In this document: one piece after another, positions 1-7,041 of the stretch | Position numbering within the stretch: position 1 is the stretch's first letter | Layout of the letters: each line of letters starts with the position of its first letter | From: an uncultured Oscillospiraceae bacterium | GTDB lineage: Bacteria > Bacillota > Clostridia > Oscillospirales > Ruminococcaceae | Assembly (NCBI GenBank): GCA_910578965.1 | Contig: CAJTSP010000021.1 | Coordinates: forward strand, 1-27,749 | Reading direction: 5' to 3' | Length of the DNA stretch: 27,749 nt | Position numbers and translations under genes: made by a program | The notes under the pieces: model-generated | What the model was told of the DNA's origin: nothing | The model's database searches: none | What the model saw: only the letters and a program-made list of their open reading frames with translations

Positions 1-58
1 TGCGTCCAGCTCGGCCCGCTCCCTGCGGGCAGCCTGCCCCCGCCCAACAAGCGGTGGT

Positions 59-117
59 GAGATCAGGAAACAAAGAGTCCGGAGAAGGCGGCGAGATAAG
101 AAAACAAAGAATCCGAA
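59..117. repeat. Imperfect direct repeat, two 25-nt units
   Basis: Two near-identical 25-nt units lie at 59-83 and 93-117, matching at 21 of 25 positions with a 34-bp period. Both share the core AAACAAAGA followed by TCCG. They end about 90 bp before the XRE regulator start. They could be operator half-sites or a small duplication; no third unit follows. Confidence 0.5.
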
Positions 118-1043
118 CAAAATTCAATCCACCGCGCATTCGCTGGGCGGCTTTGTTTTCCTGTGGAACCGCCGCATAACCCCAATCGTTTGATAAGGAG
201 GGATTTATCATGGCAATGGCAGGTGGGGCGGCCATCGCTGCCCTTTTGCTGGAACTGGCATTTTTTGCCCTGATCGTTGCGCTGCTGGTGCTGGGCATCC
301 GGGCGCTGCTCAAATATCTGCGCGGCGGGCCGGCCAGGCAGCAGAGCGCGGCGGTGCGGCGCTCGCTGGCGCAGGCCATCGCCCAGGAGCGCACCCGCTG
401 CGGCATGACCCAGGAGTTTGTGGCCGGGCAGTTGGGGGTAAGCCGGCAGGCGGTAAGCAAGTGGGAGCGGGGCGAAAGCGAGCCCAGTACCTCGAACCTG
501 CTGGCATTGGCGGAGCTGTTTGGGGTGCCGGCGGCGCAACTGCTGGAGAGCGCCGCGCCGCCGGAGGGCTGAAGCCATTGCGGCCGCCGGCGGGCCCTGG
601 CGTGCCGGAAGGCAAAAAATCAGCCGCCCGCGTCGCAGCCTGTGCAAGGCCCTGCACCCACGCAAAAACCCGTCTCCCAAAAGCGAAGCGGCCCGCACCC
701 TTTTTGGGGGTGCGGGCCGCTTCGCTTTTGGGAGATGCTCCGGCGTGGGCCTGTGCCATTGCCTGGCCGGTTTTGGGGGGCGGGGCGCCTGCTTCAAAAA
801 ATCGGAAAACTCTTTTAACTCAAGCTTTTTTTCTTCGGGCAGGCTGTTGTAGGCGGTATTGGTAACGGCCCCCTCCAGCGCATACAGATGCACCAGGCAT
901 ACCTTGGGATACCGCTGCTTGAGCTGCAAAAACGCCTGCTTTGCGCCTGCATCCACCAGCTTTTGGGGCGTGTCAATGCCAACGCTGCGCAGCTTGCGCT
1001 CCATCTTTTTGCCAAGGTTCATCATGTCGGTAAGCTGGGGCAT
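63..1043 (-). CDS. TfoX/Sxy C-terminal-domain protein, ORF extended without a stop
   Basis: Residues 1-85 match the TfoX C-terminal domain, a small helical fold: an early NLGKKMERKLRSVGI segment, then DAGAKQAFLQLK, then LYALEGAV, LPEEKKLELKEF. Free-standing proteins of this domain are about 80-100 residues. GGAAGGAA at 1050-1057 supports the ATG at 1043. Past residue 85 (near position 789) the sequence becomes low-complexity, rich in Pro, Arg and Ala, passes through the 28-bp inverted repeat at 673-735 and then runs antisense to the XRE gene. That tail is very unlikely to be selected as protein. None of the three minus-strand frames has a stop before the hairpin. The biological gene is therefore probably only about 736-1043, with a lost, absent or mis-sequenced stop. 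The domain is related to the C-terminus of the competence regulator Sxy/TfoX, but a competence role for single-domain proteins is not established. Confidence 0.6.
   Translation of the reverse strand: MPQLTDMMNLGKKMERKLRSVGIDTPQKLVDAGAKQAFLQLKQRYPKVCLVHLYALEGAVTNTAYNSLPEEKKLELKEFSDFLKQAPRPPKPARQWHRPTPEHLPKAKRPAPPKRVRAASLLGDGFLRGCRALHRLRRGRLIFCLPARQGPPAAAMASALRRRGALQQLRRRHPKQLRQCQQVRGTGLAFAPLPLAYRLPAYPQLPGHKLLGHAAAGALLGDGLRQRAPHRRALLPGRPAAQIFEQRPDAQHQQRNDQGKKCQFQQKGSDGRPTCHCHDKSLLIKRLGLCGGSTGKQSRPANARWIEFCSDSLFSYLAAFSGLFVS
210..572 (+). CDS. Membrane-anchored XRE-family HTH regulator
   Basis: A 120-residue protein with an N-terminal hydrophobic segment (about residues 8-33, rich in Leu, Ala, Ile and Phe) followed by a basic stretch and an XRE/Cro-C1 helix-turn-helix (about residues 50-112). 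The recognition helix reads SRQAVSKWERGE, typical of the family. The order suggests one membrane anchor with the DNA-binding domain in the cytoplasm, unusual because most short XRE regulators are soluble. The start is set by AAGGAGGG at 195-202, 7 nt upstream of ATG. There is no visible sensor domain, so the signal and targets are unknown; autoregulation through the repeat at 59-117 is only a guess. The gene is antisense to the tail of the TfoX-like frame on the other strand. The family call is secure; the anchoring is inferred from hydrophobicity. Confidence 0.85.
   Translation: MAMAGGAAIAALLLELAFFALIVALLVLGIRALLKYLRGGPARQQSAAVRRSLAQAIAQERTRCGMTQEFVAGQLGVSRQAVSKWERGESEPSTSNLLALAELFGVPAAQLLESAAPPEG
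667..735 (-). terminator. Perfect 28-bp inverted repeat, terminator-like on the minus strand
   Basis: Arms at 673-700 and 708-735 are exact reverse complements over 28 nt with a 7-nt loop. On the minus strand the stem is followed after 4 nt (CGGG) by five T, so it could end the TfoX-like transcript; on the plus strand no T-tract follows. The stem is long enough to be an RNase III substrate. It sits between two convergent genes. Confidence 0.65.
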
Positions 1044-1085
1044 CGGGTGTTCCTTCCGGGGGCCTTTTGCCCCGCTTTTTTATTC

Positions 1086-1268
1086 TTTTGCCGCATACAT
1101 TTTTGTGTGCGGCAAAAAAGGGGGTCTGATCCGATGCTTCGCATTTTTTGCCATGCAGTTTTCAAAAGGCAAAAAATCCAGAAACAATGCGCAGCATTTT
1201 ATGGTGGGCCGTATCCCCCAAACTGGCGATTGGCTCAAGGTGGGGGTCTGGGGGGCGTGCCCCCCAGA
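1086..1268. repeat. Three hairpins in the ispE-to-TfoX intergenic region
   Basis: The 294-bp gap 1044-1337 has no convincing gene. It holds three inverted repeats: 1086-1099 with 1104-1117 (14 bp, one wobble), 1143-1152 with 1168-1177 (10 bp, T/A-rich arms) and 1247-1256 with 1259-1268 (10 bp, G/C-rich, 2-nt spacer). They lie downstream of ispE on the minus strand and may help end that operon, but none has a clean T-tract on that strand. Confidence 0.5.
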
Positions 1269-1337
1269 TCAGCCCAAAAACTGCGCCCCCGAGATTGGCC
1301 CAGGCGTTTTTAGCCCCGGCCCGGCCAAACACATCCC

Positions 1338-2240
1338 TCACCGCCGTCCGGCCACCCGCGCGCCGCCGCGCACCGGCGGCGCGCAGAACACCTGGGCCTC
1401 GGGCTTCTCCCGGCTTAGGGTTTCGGCCGCCGCGCGGGCGGCGGCCTCGGTCTCAAAAACGCCGTATACCGCCGCGCCGCTGCCGGTCATCAGGCTGGCG
1501 GCGGCCCCAAGCTGGCGCAGCCGCGCCTTGAGGGCCGGGGTCTCGGACGCGCCGCTGCATTCCTCCAAGGCGTTGCCCGCCGCCGCGCACAGCCCGGCCA
1601 GGTCCCCGGCCCGGATGGCCGCCTCCTGGGCCGCGCAGTCCGGGTGCAGGCTGCTGCCAAGGGTGTCGTACCGGGCAAAGGCCTCCGGGGTGGATACCCC
1701 TCCACCTGCCGGCATCACGATGCAGAACCAGCAGGCCGGGCAGGGCGGCAGCGGCTTTAATACGTCCCCCACCCCGCTTACCCGGCAGGTGCCGCCCAGC
1801 AGGGCAAAGGGCACGTCCGCGCCAAGCTGCGCCCCCAGGGCGCACAGCTCGCTCATCGAAAGCCGGGCGCCGTACAGCTCGTTCAGGCCCGCCAGCACCC
1901 CGGCCGCGTCGGCGCTGCCGCCCGCCATGCCGGCCCGCACTGGCACCTCCTTGTATACTGTGATGTCTGCCCCTGCCAGCAGCCCGGTGTATCGCAAAAA
2001 ACTCACCGCCGCCTTCCAGGCGGTGTTGTTTTCGCCCGCAAACACCCGGCTGCCCGGCAGGCGCAGATGCAGCCCGGCGCTGCGGCGCAGCACCAGCCGC
2101 TCGTACAGGCCAACCGTCTGCATCACCATGTCCAGCGCGTGGTATCCGTTCGGCATCCGGCCGGTCACATCCAGCGAAAGGTTCAGCTTGGCCGGCGCTA
2201 AAACGGTCACCTCCCGCAGGGGCAAAACAGGGCGCGGCAT
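1338..2240 (-). CDS. ispE: 4-diphosphocytidyl-2-C-methyl-D-erythritol kinase
   Basis: IspE phosphorylates the 2-hydroxyl of CDP-methylerythritol with ATP in the MEP route to isoprenoids. The 300-residue protein has the expected GHMP kinase layout: APAKLNLSLDV at residues 15-25 (substrate side, with the conserved Lys), the ATP-binding loop PVRAGMAGGSADAAG at about 100-114, GADVPFALLGG at 141-151 with the catalytic Asp, and a C-terminal MTGSGAAVYGVF motif. Length fits the family. A GGGAGG ribosome site, 7 nt before ATG, overlaps the stop codon of the upstream DUF362 gene, implying co-transcription and probably coupling. It is the last gene of the Lrp/aminotransferase/DUF362 operon. Its presence in that operon is not explained by pathway logic. 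The function call is firm. Confidence 0.96.
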   Translation of the reverse strand: MPRPVLPLREVTVLAPAKLNLSLDVTGRMPNGYHALDMVMQTVGLYERLVLRRSAGLHLRLPGSRVFAGENNTAWKAAVSFLRYTGLLAGADITVYKEVPVRAGMAGGSADAAGVLAGLNELYGARLSMSELCALGAQLGADVPFALLGGTCRVSGVGDVLKPLPPCPACWFCIVMPAGGGVSTPEAFARYDTLGSSLHPDCAAQEAAIRAGDLAGLCAAAGNALEECSGASETPALKARLRQLGAAASLMTGSGAAVYGVFETEAAARAAAETLSREKPEAQVFCAPPVRGGARVAGRR

Positions 2241-2254
2241 GGGCAGATCCTCCC

Positions 2255-3463
2255 TTATAGCTTTTTAAACAGGGCCAGCCGCCGCACCTCGATGGCCTGC
2301 ACCGGGCAGACCTCGTGGCAGCAAAAACACCGGATGCAGCCCTTGGCCACTACCCGCGCCACCTTGCGGGGCTTGGGGTCCTCCTTGGGCCGGCCGCCCT
2401 TTTTGGTCACATGCCAGGCGATGGTGTGCTGGGGGCAGATCTCCTTGCAGCGCCCGCAGCCAATGCAGGCCTTTTGGTCGATCACCGGGTGGGGCGAGAT
2501 CAGCCCCTCCGCCCGGCGGGCCAGCCCCCGCAGCGGGGCGGGCAGCTTTTGGGCAAAGTCGGTGTTGCCGGCGCTGCCCTCGTCCCCCAGATAGCTGCTG
2601 GGCAGCAAAAAATCCTCTACGGGGGTATAGGGCGCGTCCCCCCGCCAGAGCGCCGGGTCAAACCGCTCGGCGCACAGCCCCCGCTTTTGGGCCGCCAGCA
2701 GGTAGGGCACCCGCATCGGATCCAGCCCAATCAGCCCGCAGAGCGCAAGGTCGATGCCCGGCAGGTCCTCTCCGGCCAAAAGCAGCCCAAAGGGCCGGGG
2801 CCTGCCGCCGTTGGGCCCATCCCCCTCCATGGCTGTCACCGCGTCCACCAGCGCCATGTCCGGGTGTACCGCCTGGAGCAGGTCGATCAGCATCTCGCCA
2901 AAGGGCCCCTTGTCCGGGCAGCGGGTGTGCCACTCGGCCTTTTGCAGCCCGGGGATGCAGCCAAACAGGTTTTTTACCGCGCCGGTCATGCCGGTCATCA
3001 TGTGGGTCTTGAACTTGGCCAGGTCAATGATGAACTCGGCCTCCAGCACCGGCTGGATCAGGGTAAAGGTCCTGGCAATCTTGCCGTTCCCCCTGCGCTC
3101 GCCGGTCTCGCCCCCCGGCCAGCAGGGCACGCCGGCCTCGCGGCAGGTCCCGGCCGTGCCGGTGGCCTCATAGATTCCCTTCATGATGCCGGCGGTGGCG
3201 AGGCCCCCGGCCGAATCCGCCACCACTACCGAGGCCGGCTGCCGCCGTTTGACCGCCTTCAGCACCGCCGCCAGCACCGCCGGGTGGGTGGTCACCGCCT
3301 GGGCGGGGGTGCGCTTGGCCAGAAGATTCGGCTTTATCAGCACCTTTTTGCCCGCGATCCGCCCGCTGGCGGGCAGGGCACAGAACAGCTCCTCCACCGC
3401 CGCCTCCAGCGCGGCGGCGTTTTCGTAATCCTCCATCCGTTTGGCGTAAACCGGCTCAGCCAT
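2255..3463 (-). CDS. DUF362 protein with C-terminal 2x[4Fe-4S] ferredoxin domain
   Basis: A 402-residue protein. Residues about 30-290 form the DUF362 region (KKVLIKPNLL near the start, then DLAKFKTHMMTGMTGAVKN and DAVTAMEGDGPNGG, all conserved in the family). The C-terminus has two CxxCxxCxxxCP clusters: Cys 333, 336, 339 and 343, and Cys 376, 379, 382 and 386, expected to bind two [4Fe-4S] centres. There is no signal peptide. The family is common in anaerobes and has no firmly assigned reaction; an electron-transfer or reductive role is inferred from the clusters. The ATG at 3463 is set by GGGAGG 8 nt upstream, and the first 8 bases overlap the end of the aminotransferase gene, so the two are translationally linked. 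A shared redox step with the aminotransferase product is possible but unproven. Confidence 0.9.
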   Translation of the reverse strand: MAEPVYAKRMEDYENAAALEAAVEELFCALPASGRIAGKKVLIKPNLLAKRTPAQAVTTHPAVLAAVLKAVKRRQPASVVVADSAGGLATAGIMKGIYEATGTAGTCREAGVPCWPGGETGERRGNGKIARTFTLIQPVLEAEFIIDLAKFKTHMMTGMTGAVKNLFGCIPGLQKAEWHTRCPDKGPFGEMLIDLLQAVHPDMALVDAVTAMEGDGPNGGRPRPFGLLLAGEDLPGIDLALCGLIGLDPMRVPYLLAAQKRGLCAERFDPALWRGDAPYTPVEDFLLPSSYLGDEGSAGNTDFAQKLPAPLRGLARRAEGLISPHPVIDQKACIGCGRCKEICPQHTIAWHVTKKGGRPKEDPKPRKVARVVAKGCIRCFCCHEVCPVQAIEVRRLALFKKL

Positions 3464-4652
3464 CCATCGTACCTCCCAATTCCTCTAAAAATTCCCGCAT
3501 GCGGGCAAAGGCGGTTTGCAGGTGCGCGATGGAATAGGCGTAGCTGATCCGCGCAAACCCCTCGCCCGGCCCGCCAAAGGCGGTGCCGGGCACGATAGCT
3601 ACCTTCTTTTGATAAAGCAGCCTTTCGCAGAATTCGTCACTCGAAAGTCCGACCCCCCCAATATAAGGGAAGGCGTAAAACGCCCCGCGCGGCTCAAAGC
3701 ATTCAAGGCCCATCCCGCGCAGGCTCTTTACCACAAACCTCCGGCGCTGGTCGTACTCGGCGCGCATCAGCTCGATCTGGTCGTCGCACTCCCGCATGGC
3801 CGCAATGGCCGCGTGCTGGCTGGTGGTGGGCGCGCACATGATGCAGTTCTGGTGCAGCTTTACCATGGTGCGGATCACCGGCTCCGGCCCTGCGGCGTAG
3901 CCCAGCCGCCAGCCGGTCATGGCATACGCCTTGGAAAACCCGTTTACCACCACCGTGCGCTCGGCCATGCCCGGCAGGGACGCAATGCTCACATGCCGCC
4001 CGCCATAGGTGAGCTCGGCGTAAATCTCGTCGCTCAGCACCATGATGTCGGTGCCGCGCAGCACCTCCGCAATCGCCTCAAGGTCGGCCTTTCCCATTAC
4101 CGCACCGGTGGGGTTGCCGGGAAACGGCAGCACCAGCAGCTTGGTTTGGGGGGTGATGGCGGCTTTGAGCTGCCCGGCCGTGAGCTTAAACTCGTTTTCG
4201 GCCAGCAGGCGCACCGATACCGGCACCCCCCCGACCAGGGTGGTGATGGGCTGGTAGCAGACAAAGCAGGGCTCCGGGATGATGACCTCATCGCCCGGCG
4301 CCACCAAGGTGCGCAGCGCAAGGTCGATGCCCTCCGAGCCGCCCACCGTTACCAGCACCTCGTGCAGGGGATCGTATTCAAGCGAAAACCGCCGTTTGAG
4401 ATACCGGGCGATCTCGGCCCGCAGCTCTTTGAGCCCGGCGTTGGCGGTGTATTGGGTGCGCCCGCGCTCCAAGCTGCGGATTCCCGCCTCCCGGATGGCC
4501 CAGGGGGTCTTGAAATCCGGCTCGCCCACCCCCAGGCTGATGCAGCCCTCCATCTCGGCCGCAATGTCAAAAAAACGGCGGATGCCGGAGGGGCGCATCG
4601 CGGCGGCGCGCGGGGCGATCAGCGCATCATAATGTATCACAGGGTCGTACAC
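3456..4652 (-). CDS. PLP-dependent class I/II aminotransferase (aspartate/aromatic type)
   Basis: A 398-residue fold-type I PLP enzyme. Visible landmarks are SLGVGEPDFKTP near residue 40, the substrate-side PGNPTG at 178-183, the pyridine-binding Asp in LSDEIYAEL (D208, Y211), and the Schiff-base lysine K241 in NGFSKAYAMTGWRLGY. It resembles the AspC/PatA group, which moves amino groups between aspartate, aromatic or branched amino acids and 2-oxoglutarate; the substrate cannot be read from the sequence. The best start is GTG at 4652, overlapping the Lrp gene by 16 bp, with AAAGAGAG just upstream; a second GTG lies four codons in. Being directly behind an Lrp/AsnC regulator suggests amino-acid-dependent control. 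No active-site residue appears missing. Confidence 0.93.
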   Translation of the reverse strand: MYDPVIHYDALIAPRAAAMRPSGIRRFFDIAAEMEGCISLGVGEPDFKTPWAIREAGIRSLERGRTQYTANAGLKELRAEIARYLKRRFSLEYDPLHEVLVTVGGSEGIDLALRTLVAPGDEVIIPEPCFVCYQPITTLVGGVPVSVRLLAENEFKLTAGQLKAAITPQTKLLVLPFPGNPTGAVMGKADLEAIAEVLRGTDIMVLSDEIYAELTYGGRHVSIASLPGMAERTVVVNGFSKAYAMTGWRLGYAAGPEPVIRTMVKLHQNCIMCAPTTSQHAAIAAMRECDDQIELMRAEYDQRRRFVVKSLRGMGLECFEPRGAFYAFPYIGGVGLSSDEFCERLLYQKKVAIVPGTAFGGPGEGFARISYAYSIAHLQTAFARMREFLEELGGTMDG

Positions 4653-5116
4653 TCTCTTTCGTCAGGTTCCTCGCCCACAAACACCTGGCCCTCTTTTTTG
4701 TAGGTGCGCAGCACAAAATGGGTGGCGGTGGACAGCACGTCGTCCAGGGGCGAAAGCCGCTTTGCCACAAACAGCGCAATTTCCTGGAAGCTTTTGCCGG
4801 CAATCACGAGCTGTAAATCGTATCCGCCGCTCATCAGCAAAAGGGTTTTTACCTCGTCAAAGGCGGCAATCGTGGAGGCGATCTCGTCAAAGCCGCGGTT
4901 CTTTTTGGGGCTCACCCGCAGCTCGATTACCGCTTCCACATGGTTTACCTCGGTTTTGTCCCAGTCTACCAGGGCGCGCCAGCCCCGGATATAGCCCAGC
5001 CGCTGGGCCTCGTCCATCTGGCGGGCCACCTCGGCCGGGGTGCGGTCCAGCATGGCGGCAAGGTCCTCGGCGCTTAAGCGGCCGTTCTGCTCCAAAAGCT
5101 TTAAAAGGCGTTCCAT
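4637..5116 (-). CDS. Lrp/AsnC-family transcriptional regulator
   Basis: A 159-residue protein with an N-terminal winged helix-turn-helix (about residues 1-50: LLKLLEQNGRLSAEDLAAMLDRTPAEVARQ) and a C-terminal ligand-sensing RAM/ACT-like domain (about 60-145; VNHVEAVIELRV, LLLMSGGYDLQLVI). Such proteins form dimers and octamers and respond to amino acids. The start used is ATG at 5116, with GAGGG about 7 nt upstream. The frame stays open upstream to 5650, but that stretch is antisense to the ACT gene and is not coding. The gene leads the aminotransferase/DUF362/ispE operon and faces the ACT/UPF0210 genes, so autoregulation through the AT-rich repeats at 5184-5211 and control of both sides is likely but inferred. 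Confidence 0.93.
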   Translation of the reverse strand: MERLLKLLEQNGRLSAEDLAAMLDRTPAEVARQMDEAQRLGYIRGWRALVDWDKTEVNHVEAVIELRVSPKKNRGFDEIASTIAAFDEVKTLLLMSGGYDLQLVIAGKSFQEIALFVAKRLSPLDDVLSTATHFVLRTYKKEGQVFVGEEPDERECTTL

Positions 5117-5183
5117 TCGGCATCCCTCGTTTCCCTGCTTTTTGGGAGAGGCAGGCGCAGGCGCACCCTGCCCCAAAAAGCTG

Positions 5184-5211
5184 TTATAAGCTATTATATA
5201 GGCTATTATAA
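5184..5211 (-). promoter_or_regulatory. AT-rich repeats: -10 elements and possible Lrp operator
   Basis: The nonamer GCTATTATA occurs at 5190-5198 and 5202-5210; each contains TATAAT on the minus strand and can act as -10 for the Lrp operon. TTATAA palindromes at 5184-5189 and 5206-5211 flank the set. A third copy lies inverted at 5255-5263 on the divergent promoter. The spacing near one helical turn suits an oligomeric Lrp-type protein. Binding is inferred. Confidence 0.55.
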
Positions 5212-5251
5212 AAAAAAATCGGCATAAAGTAAACAAAATCCGGGATAAACC

Positions 5252-5260
5252 TGCTATAAT
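5252..5260 (+). promoter_or_regulatory. Extended -10 promoter for the ACT/UPF0210 genes
   Basis: TGCTATAAT at 5252-5260 is an extended -10 element (TGn plus consensus TATAAT). No good -35 is seen 17 bp upstream, as expected for extended -10 promoters. The leader to the ACT start at 5325 is about 58 nt. Confidence 0.7.
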
Positions 5261-5324
5261 AGCCCCAGGGCGGCCGGGCCGGGCGCCTAAAAGCTTACAA
5301 GCAAAGATACGGGGGAAAGGGCTT

Positions 5325-5594
5325 ATGAAAGCGGTTATTACGGTTATCGGGCGAGATACAGTGGGGGTCATCGCCCGGATCAGCGGGGTGTGCAGCGAGC
5401 TGGGCATCAATATCGAGGACGTGACCCAAAGCATCATGCAGCAGATGTTCTGCATGATTATGCTGGTGGATTTGAGCCGGTGCAGCGTGCCGCAGGAGGA
5501 GATGCGTCGCCGCTTTGCCGAGGTGGGCGAGGCGATGCGGATGCAGGTGAACGTAACCCGGCAGGAAGTATTTGACGCCATGCACCGGGTATAA
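5325..5594 (+). CDS. ACT-domain protein (UPF0237 type)
   Basis: An 89-residue protein made of a single ACT domain. It starts KAVITVIGRDTVGVIARISG, where the Asp and following Gly-Val-Ile loop form the usual ligand site, and continues NIEDVTQSIMQQMFCMIMLVD. Stand-alone ACT proteins of this family bind small ligands, often amino acids, as dimers. GGGGGAAAGG at 5311-5320 precedes ATG. Only 14 nt separate it from the UPF0210 gene, a pairing that recurs in many Firmicutes and archaea, so the ACT protein is probably the regulatory partner of that protein. The actual ligand is unknown. Confidence 0.93.
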   Translation: MKAVITVIGRDTVGVIARISGVCSELGINIEDVTQSIMQQMFCMIMLVDLSRCSVPQEEMRRRFAEVGEAMRMQVNVTRQEVFDAMHRV

Positions 5595-5608
5595 AGAAAG
5601 GCGCTGTG

Positions 5609-6976
5609 ATGAGCATGATCAACACCAACGACATCCTCGAAACCATCCACATGCTGACCGACGAGAGCCTGGACGTGCGCACGGTCACCATGGGGATCAG
5701 CCTTTTAGATTGCATCTCGCCGGATCCTGCCCGCGCCTGCGAAAACATCTACCATAAAATCACCTCCCGCGCCGCGCGGCTGGTAGAGACGGTGGAGTGC
5801 ATCAGCGCCGAGTACGGTATCCCCATCGTCAACAAGCGCATCAGCGTTACCCCGGTGGCCATGCTGCTGGGCGCGGCCCCGGGGGCCGACCCGGTGGCCT
5901 ACGCCCGCACCCTGGACGCGGCGGCCAAGGCGGTGGGGGTCAATTTTATCGGCGGGTTCGGCGCGCTGGTGCACAAGGGCTTTGGCCCGGGGGACGAGCG
6001 GCTTTTGCAGGCCATCCCCGAGGCGCTGGCCGCCACCGACGTGGTCTGCTCCAGCGTAAACATCGGCTCCACCAAAAGCGGCATCAATATGGACGCGGTG
6101 GCCCAGATGGGCCGCATCGTGCGCGCCACCGCCGAGGGCACCGCCCACAACCAGTGCATGGGGGCGGCAAAACTGGTGGTATTCTGCAACGCGCCGGAGG
6201 ATAACCCCTTTATGGCCGGGGCCTTCCACGGCCCGGGCGAGCCGGACTGCGAGCTGCACGTGGGGGTCTCGGGGCCCGGCGCGGTGCGGGCGGCGCTGGC
6301 CGGCCTGCCCAAGGACGCCCCGCTGGACGAGGTGGCCGAGCTTGTAAAGCGCACCGCCTTTAAGATCACCCGGCTGGGCCAGTTGGTGGCAAGGCTTGCA
6401 AGCCAGCGGCTGGGGGTGCCGGCCGGCATCATCGACCTCAGCCTTGCCCCCACCCCCGCGGTGGGGGACAGCGTTGCCAATATCCTGGAGGAGATGGGCC
6501 TTGAAAGCTGCGGCTGCTGCGGCACCACCGCCGCTTTGGCCCTGCTTAACGACGCGGTCAAAAAGGGCGGGGTGATGGCCTCCAACCATGTGGGGGGCCT
6601 GTCCGGCGCGTTTATCCCGGTCAGCGAGGACGACGGCATGATCTGCGCGGCCCAGCGCGGCAGCCTGACCCTGGAAAAGTTGGAGGCCATGACCGCGGTG
6701 TGCAGCGTCGGCATCGACATGGTGGTGCTGCCCGGCGACACCCCGGCCGAGGTCATCAGCGCCCTGATTGCAGACGAGGCGGCCATCGGTATGGTCAACG
6801 GCAAAACCACCGCGGTGCGGGTGATCCCGGCCATCGGGCGCGCGGCGGGGGAGATGCTGGACTTTGGCGGCCTTTTGGGCCGCGCGCCGATCATGCCCAT
6901 CAGCCGGTACAGCCCGGCGGTGTTTGTGGGCCGGGGCGGGCGGATCCCCGCCCCGATGCAGGCGCTGAAAAACTGA
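5609..6976 (+). CDS. UPF0210/DUF711 (PFL-fold) family protein
   Basis: A 455-residue protein of the UPF0210 family, often labelled PFL family because its fold resembles pyruvate formate-lyase. Conserved stretches include INTNDILETIHM at the start, NKRISVTP, NFIGGFGALVHKGF, SSVNIGSTKSGINMDAV, ESCGCCGTTAALALL and GMVNGKTTAVRVIP. No glycyl-radical Gly motif was recognised at the C-terminus, so formate-lyase activity should not be assumed; the reaction is unknown. AAAGG before ATG at 5609 supports this start; GTG at 5606 and ATG at 5615 are alternatives. It is co-transcribed with the ACT gene 14 nt upstream and is not followed by a clear T-tract terminator. Family confidence is high, function confidence low. 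Confidence 0.93.
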   Translation: MSMINTNDILETIHMLTDESLDVRTVTMGISLLDCISPDPARACENIYHKITSRAARLVETVECISAEYGIPIVNKRISVTPVAMLLGAAPGADPVAYARTLDAAAKAVGVNFIGGFGALVHKGFGPGDERLLQAIPEALAATDVVCSSVNIGSTKSGINMDAVAQMGRIVRATAEGTAHNQCMGAAKLVVFCNAPEDNPFMAGAFHGPGEPDCELHVGVSGPGAVRAALAGLPKDAPLDEVAELVKRTAFKITRLGQLVARLASQRLGVPAGIIDLSLAPTPAVGDSVANILEEMGLESCGCCGTTAALALLNDAVKKGGVMASNHVGGLSGAFIPVSEDDGMICAAQRGSLTLEKLEAMTAVCSVGIDMVVLPGDTPAEVISALIADEAAIGMVNGKTTAVRVIPAIGRAAGEMLDFGGLLGRAPIMPISRYSPAVFVGRGGRIPAPMQALKN

Positions 6977-6983
6977 GAAGCTT

Positions 6984-7009
6984 CCTGCCGGGCACCGCCG
7001 CCCGGCAGG
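6984..7009 (+). other. GC-rich hairpin downstream of UPF0210
   Basis: CCTGCCGGG at 6984-6992 pairs perfectly with 7001-7009 across an 8-nt loop. It begins 7 nt after the stop codon. No T-tract follows, so it may protect the 3' end or terminate weakly rather than being a standard intrinsic terminator. Confidence 0.5.
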
Positions 7010-7041
7010 GGACGTATGCAGAAAAAGGAGGGATCCACGCG

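Noticed and set aside
1..60. Possible C-terminal tail of an upstream plus-strand gene ending in TGA at 58-60.
   Set aside because: Only 19 codons are visible, without a family motif, and the other two plus frames are also open here, so the frame cannot be chosen.
859..2268. Long plus-strand open frame opposite ispE and the TfoX-like gene.
   Set aside because: It is antisense to the well-supported ispE, is rich in Ala, Pro, Arg and Ser, and has no ribosome site.
2315..3547. Long plus-strand open frame opposite the DUF362 gene.
   Set aside because: Shadow frame caused by high G+C; no ribosome site or recognisable motif.
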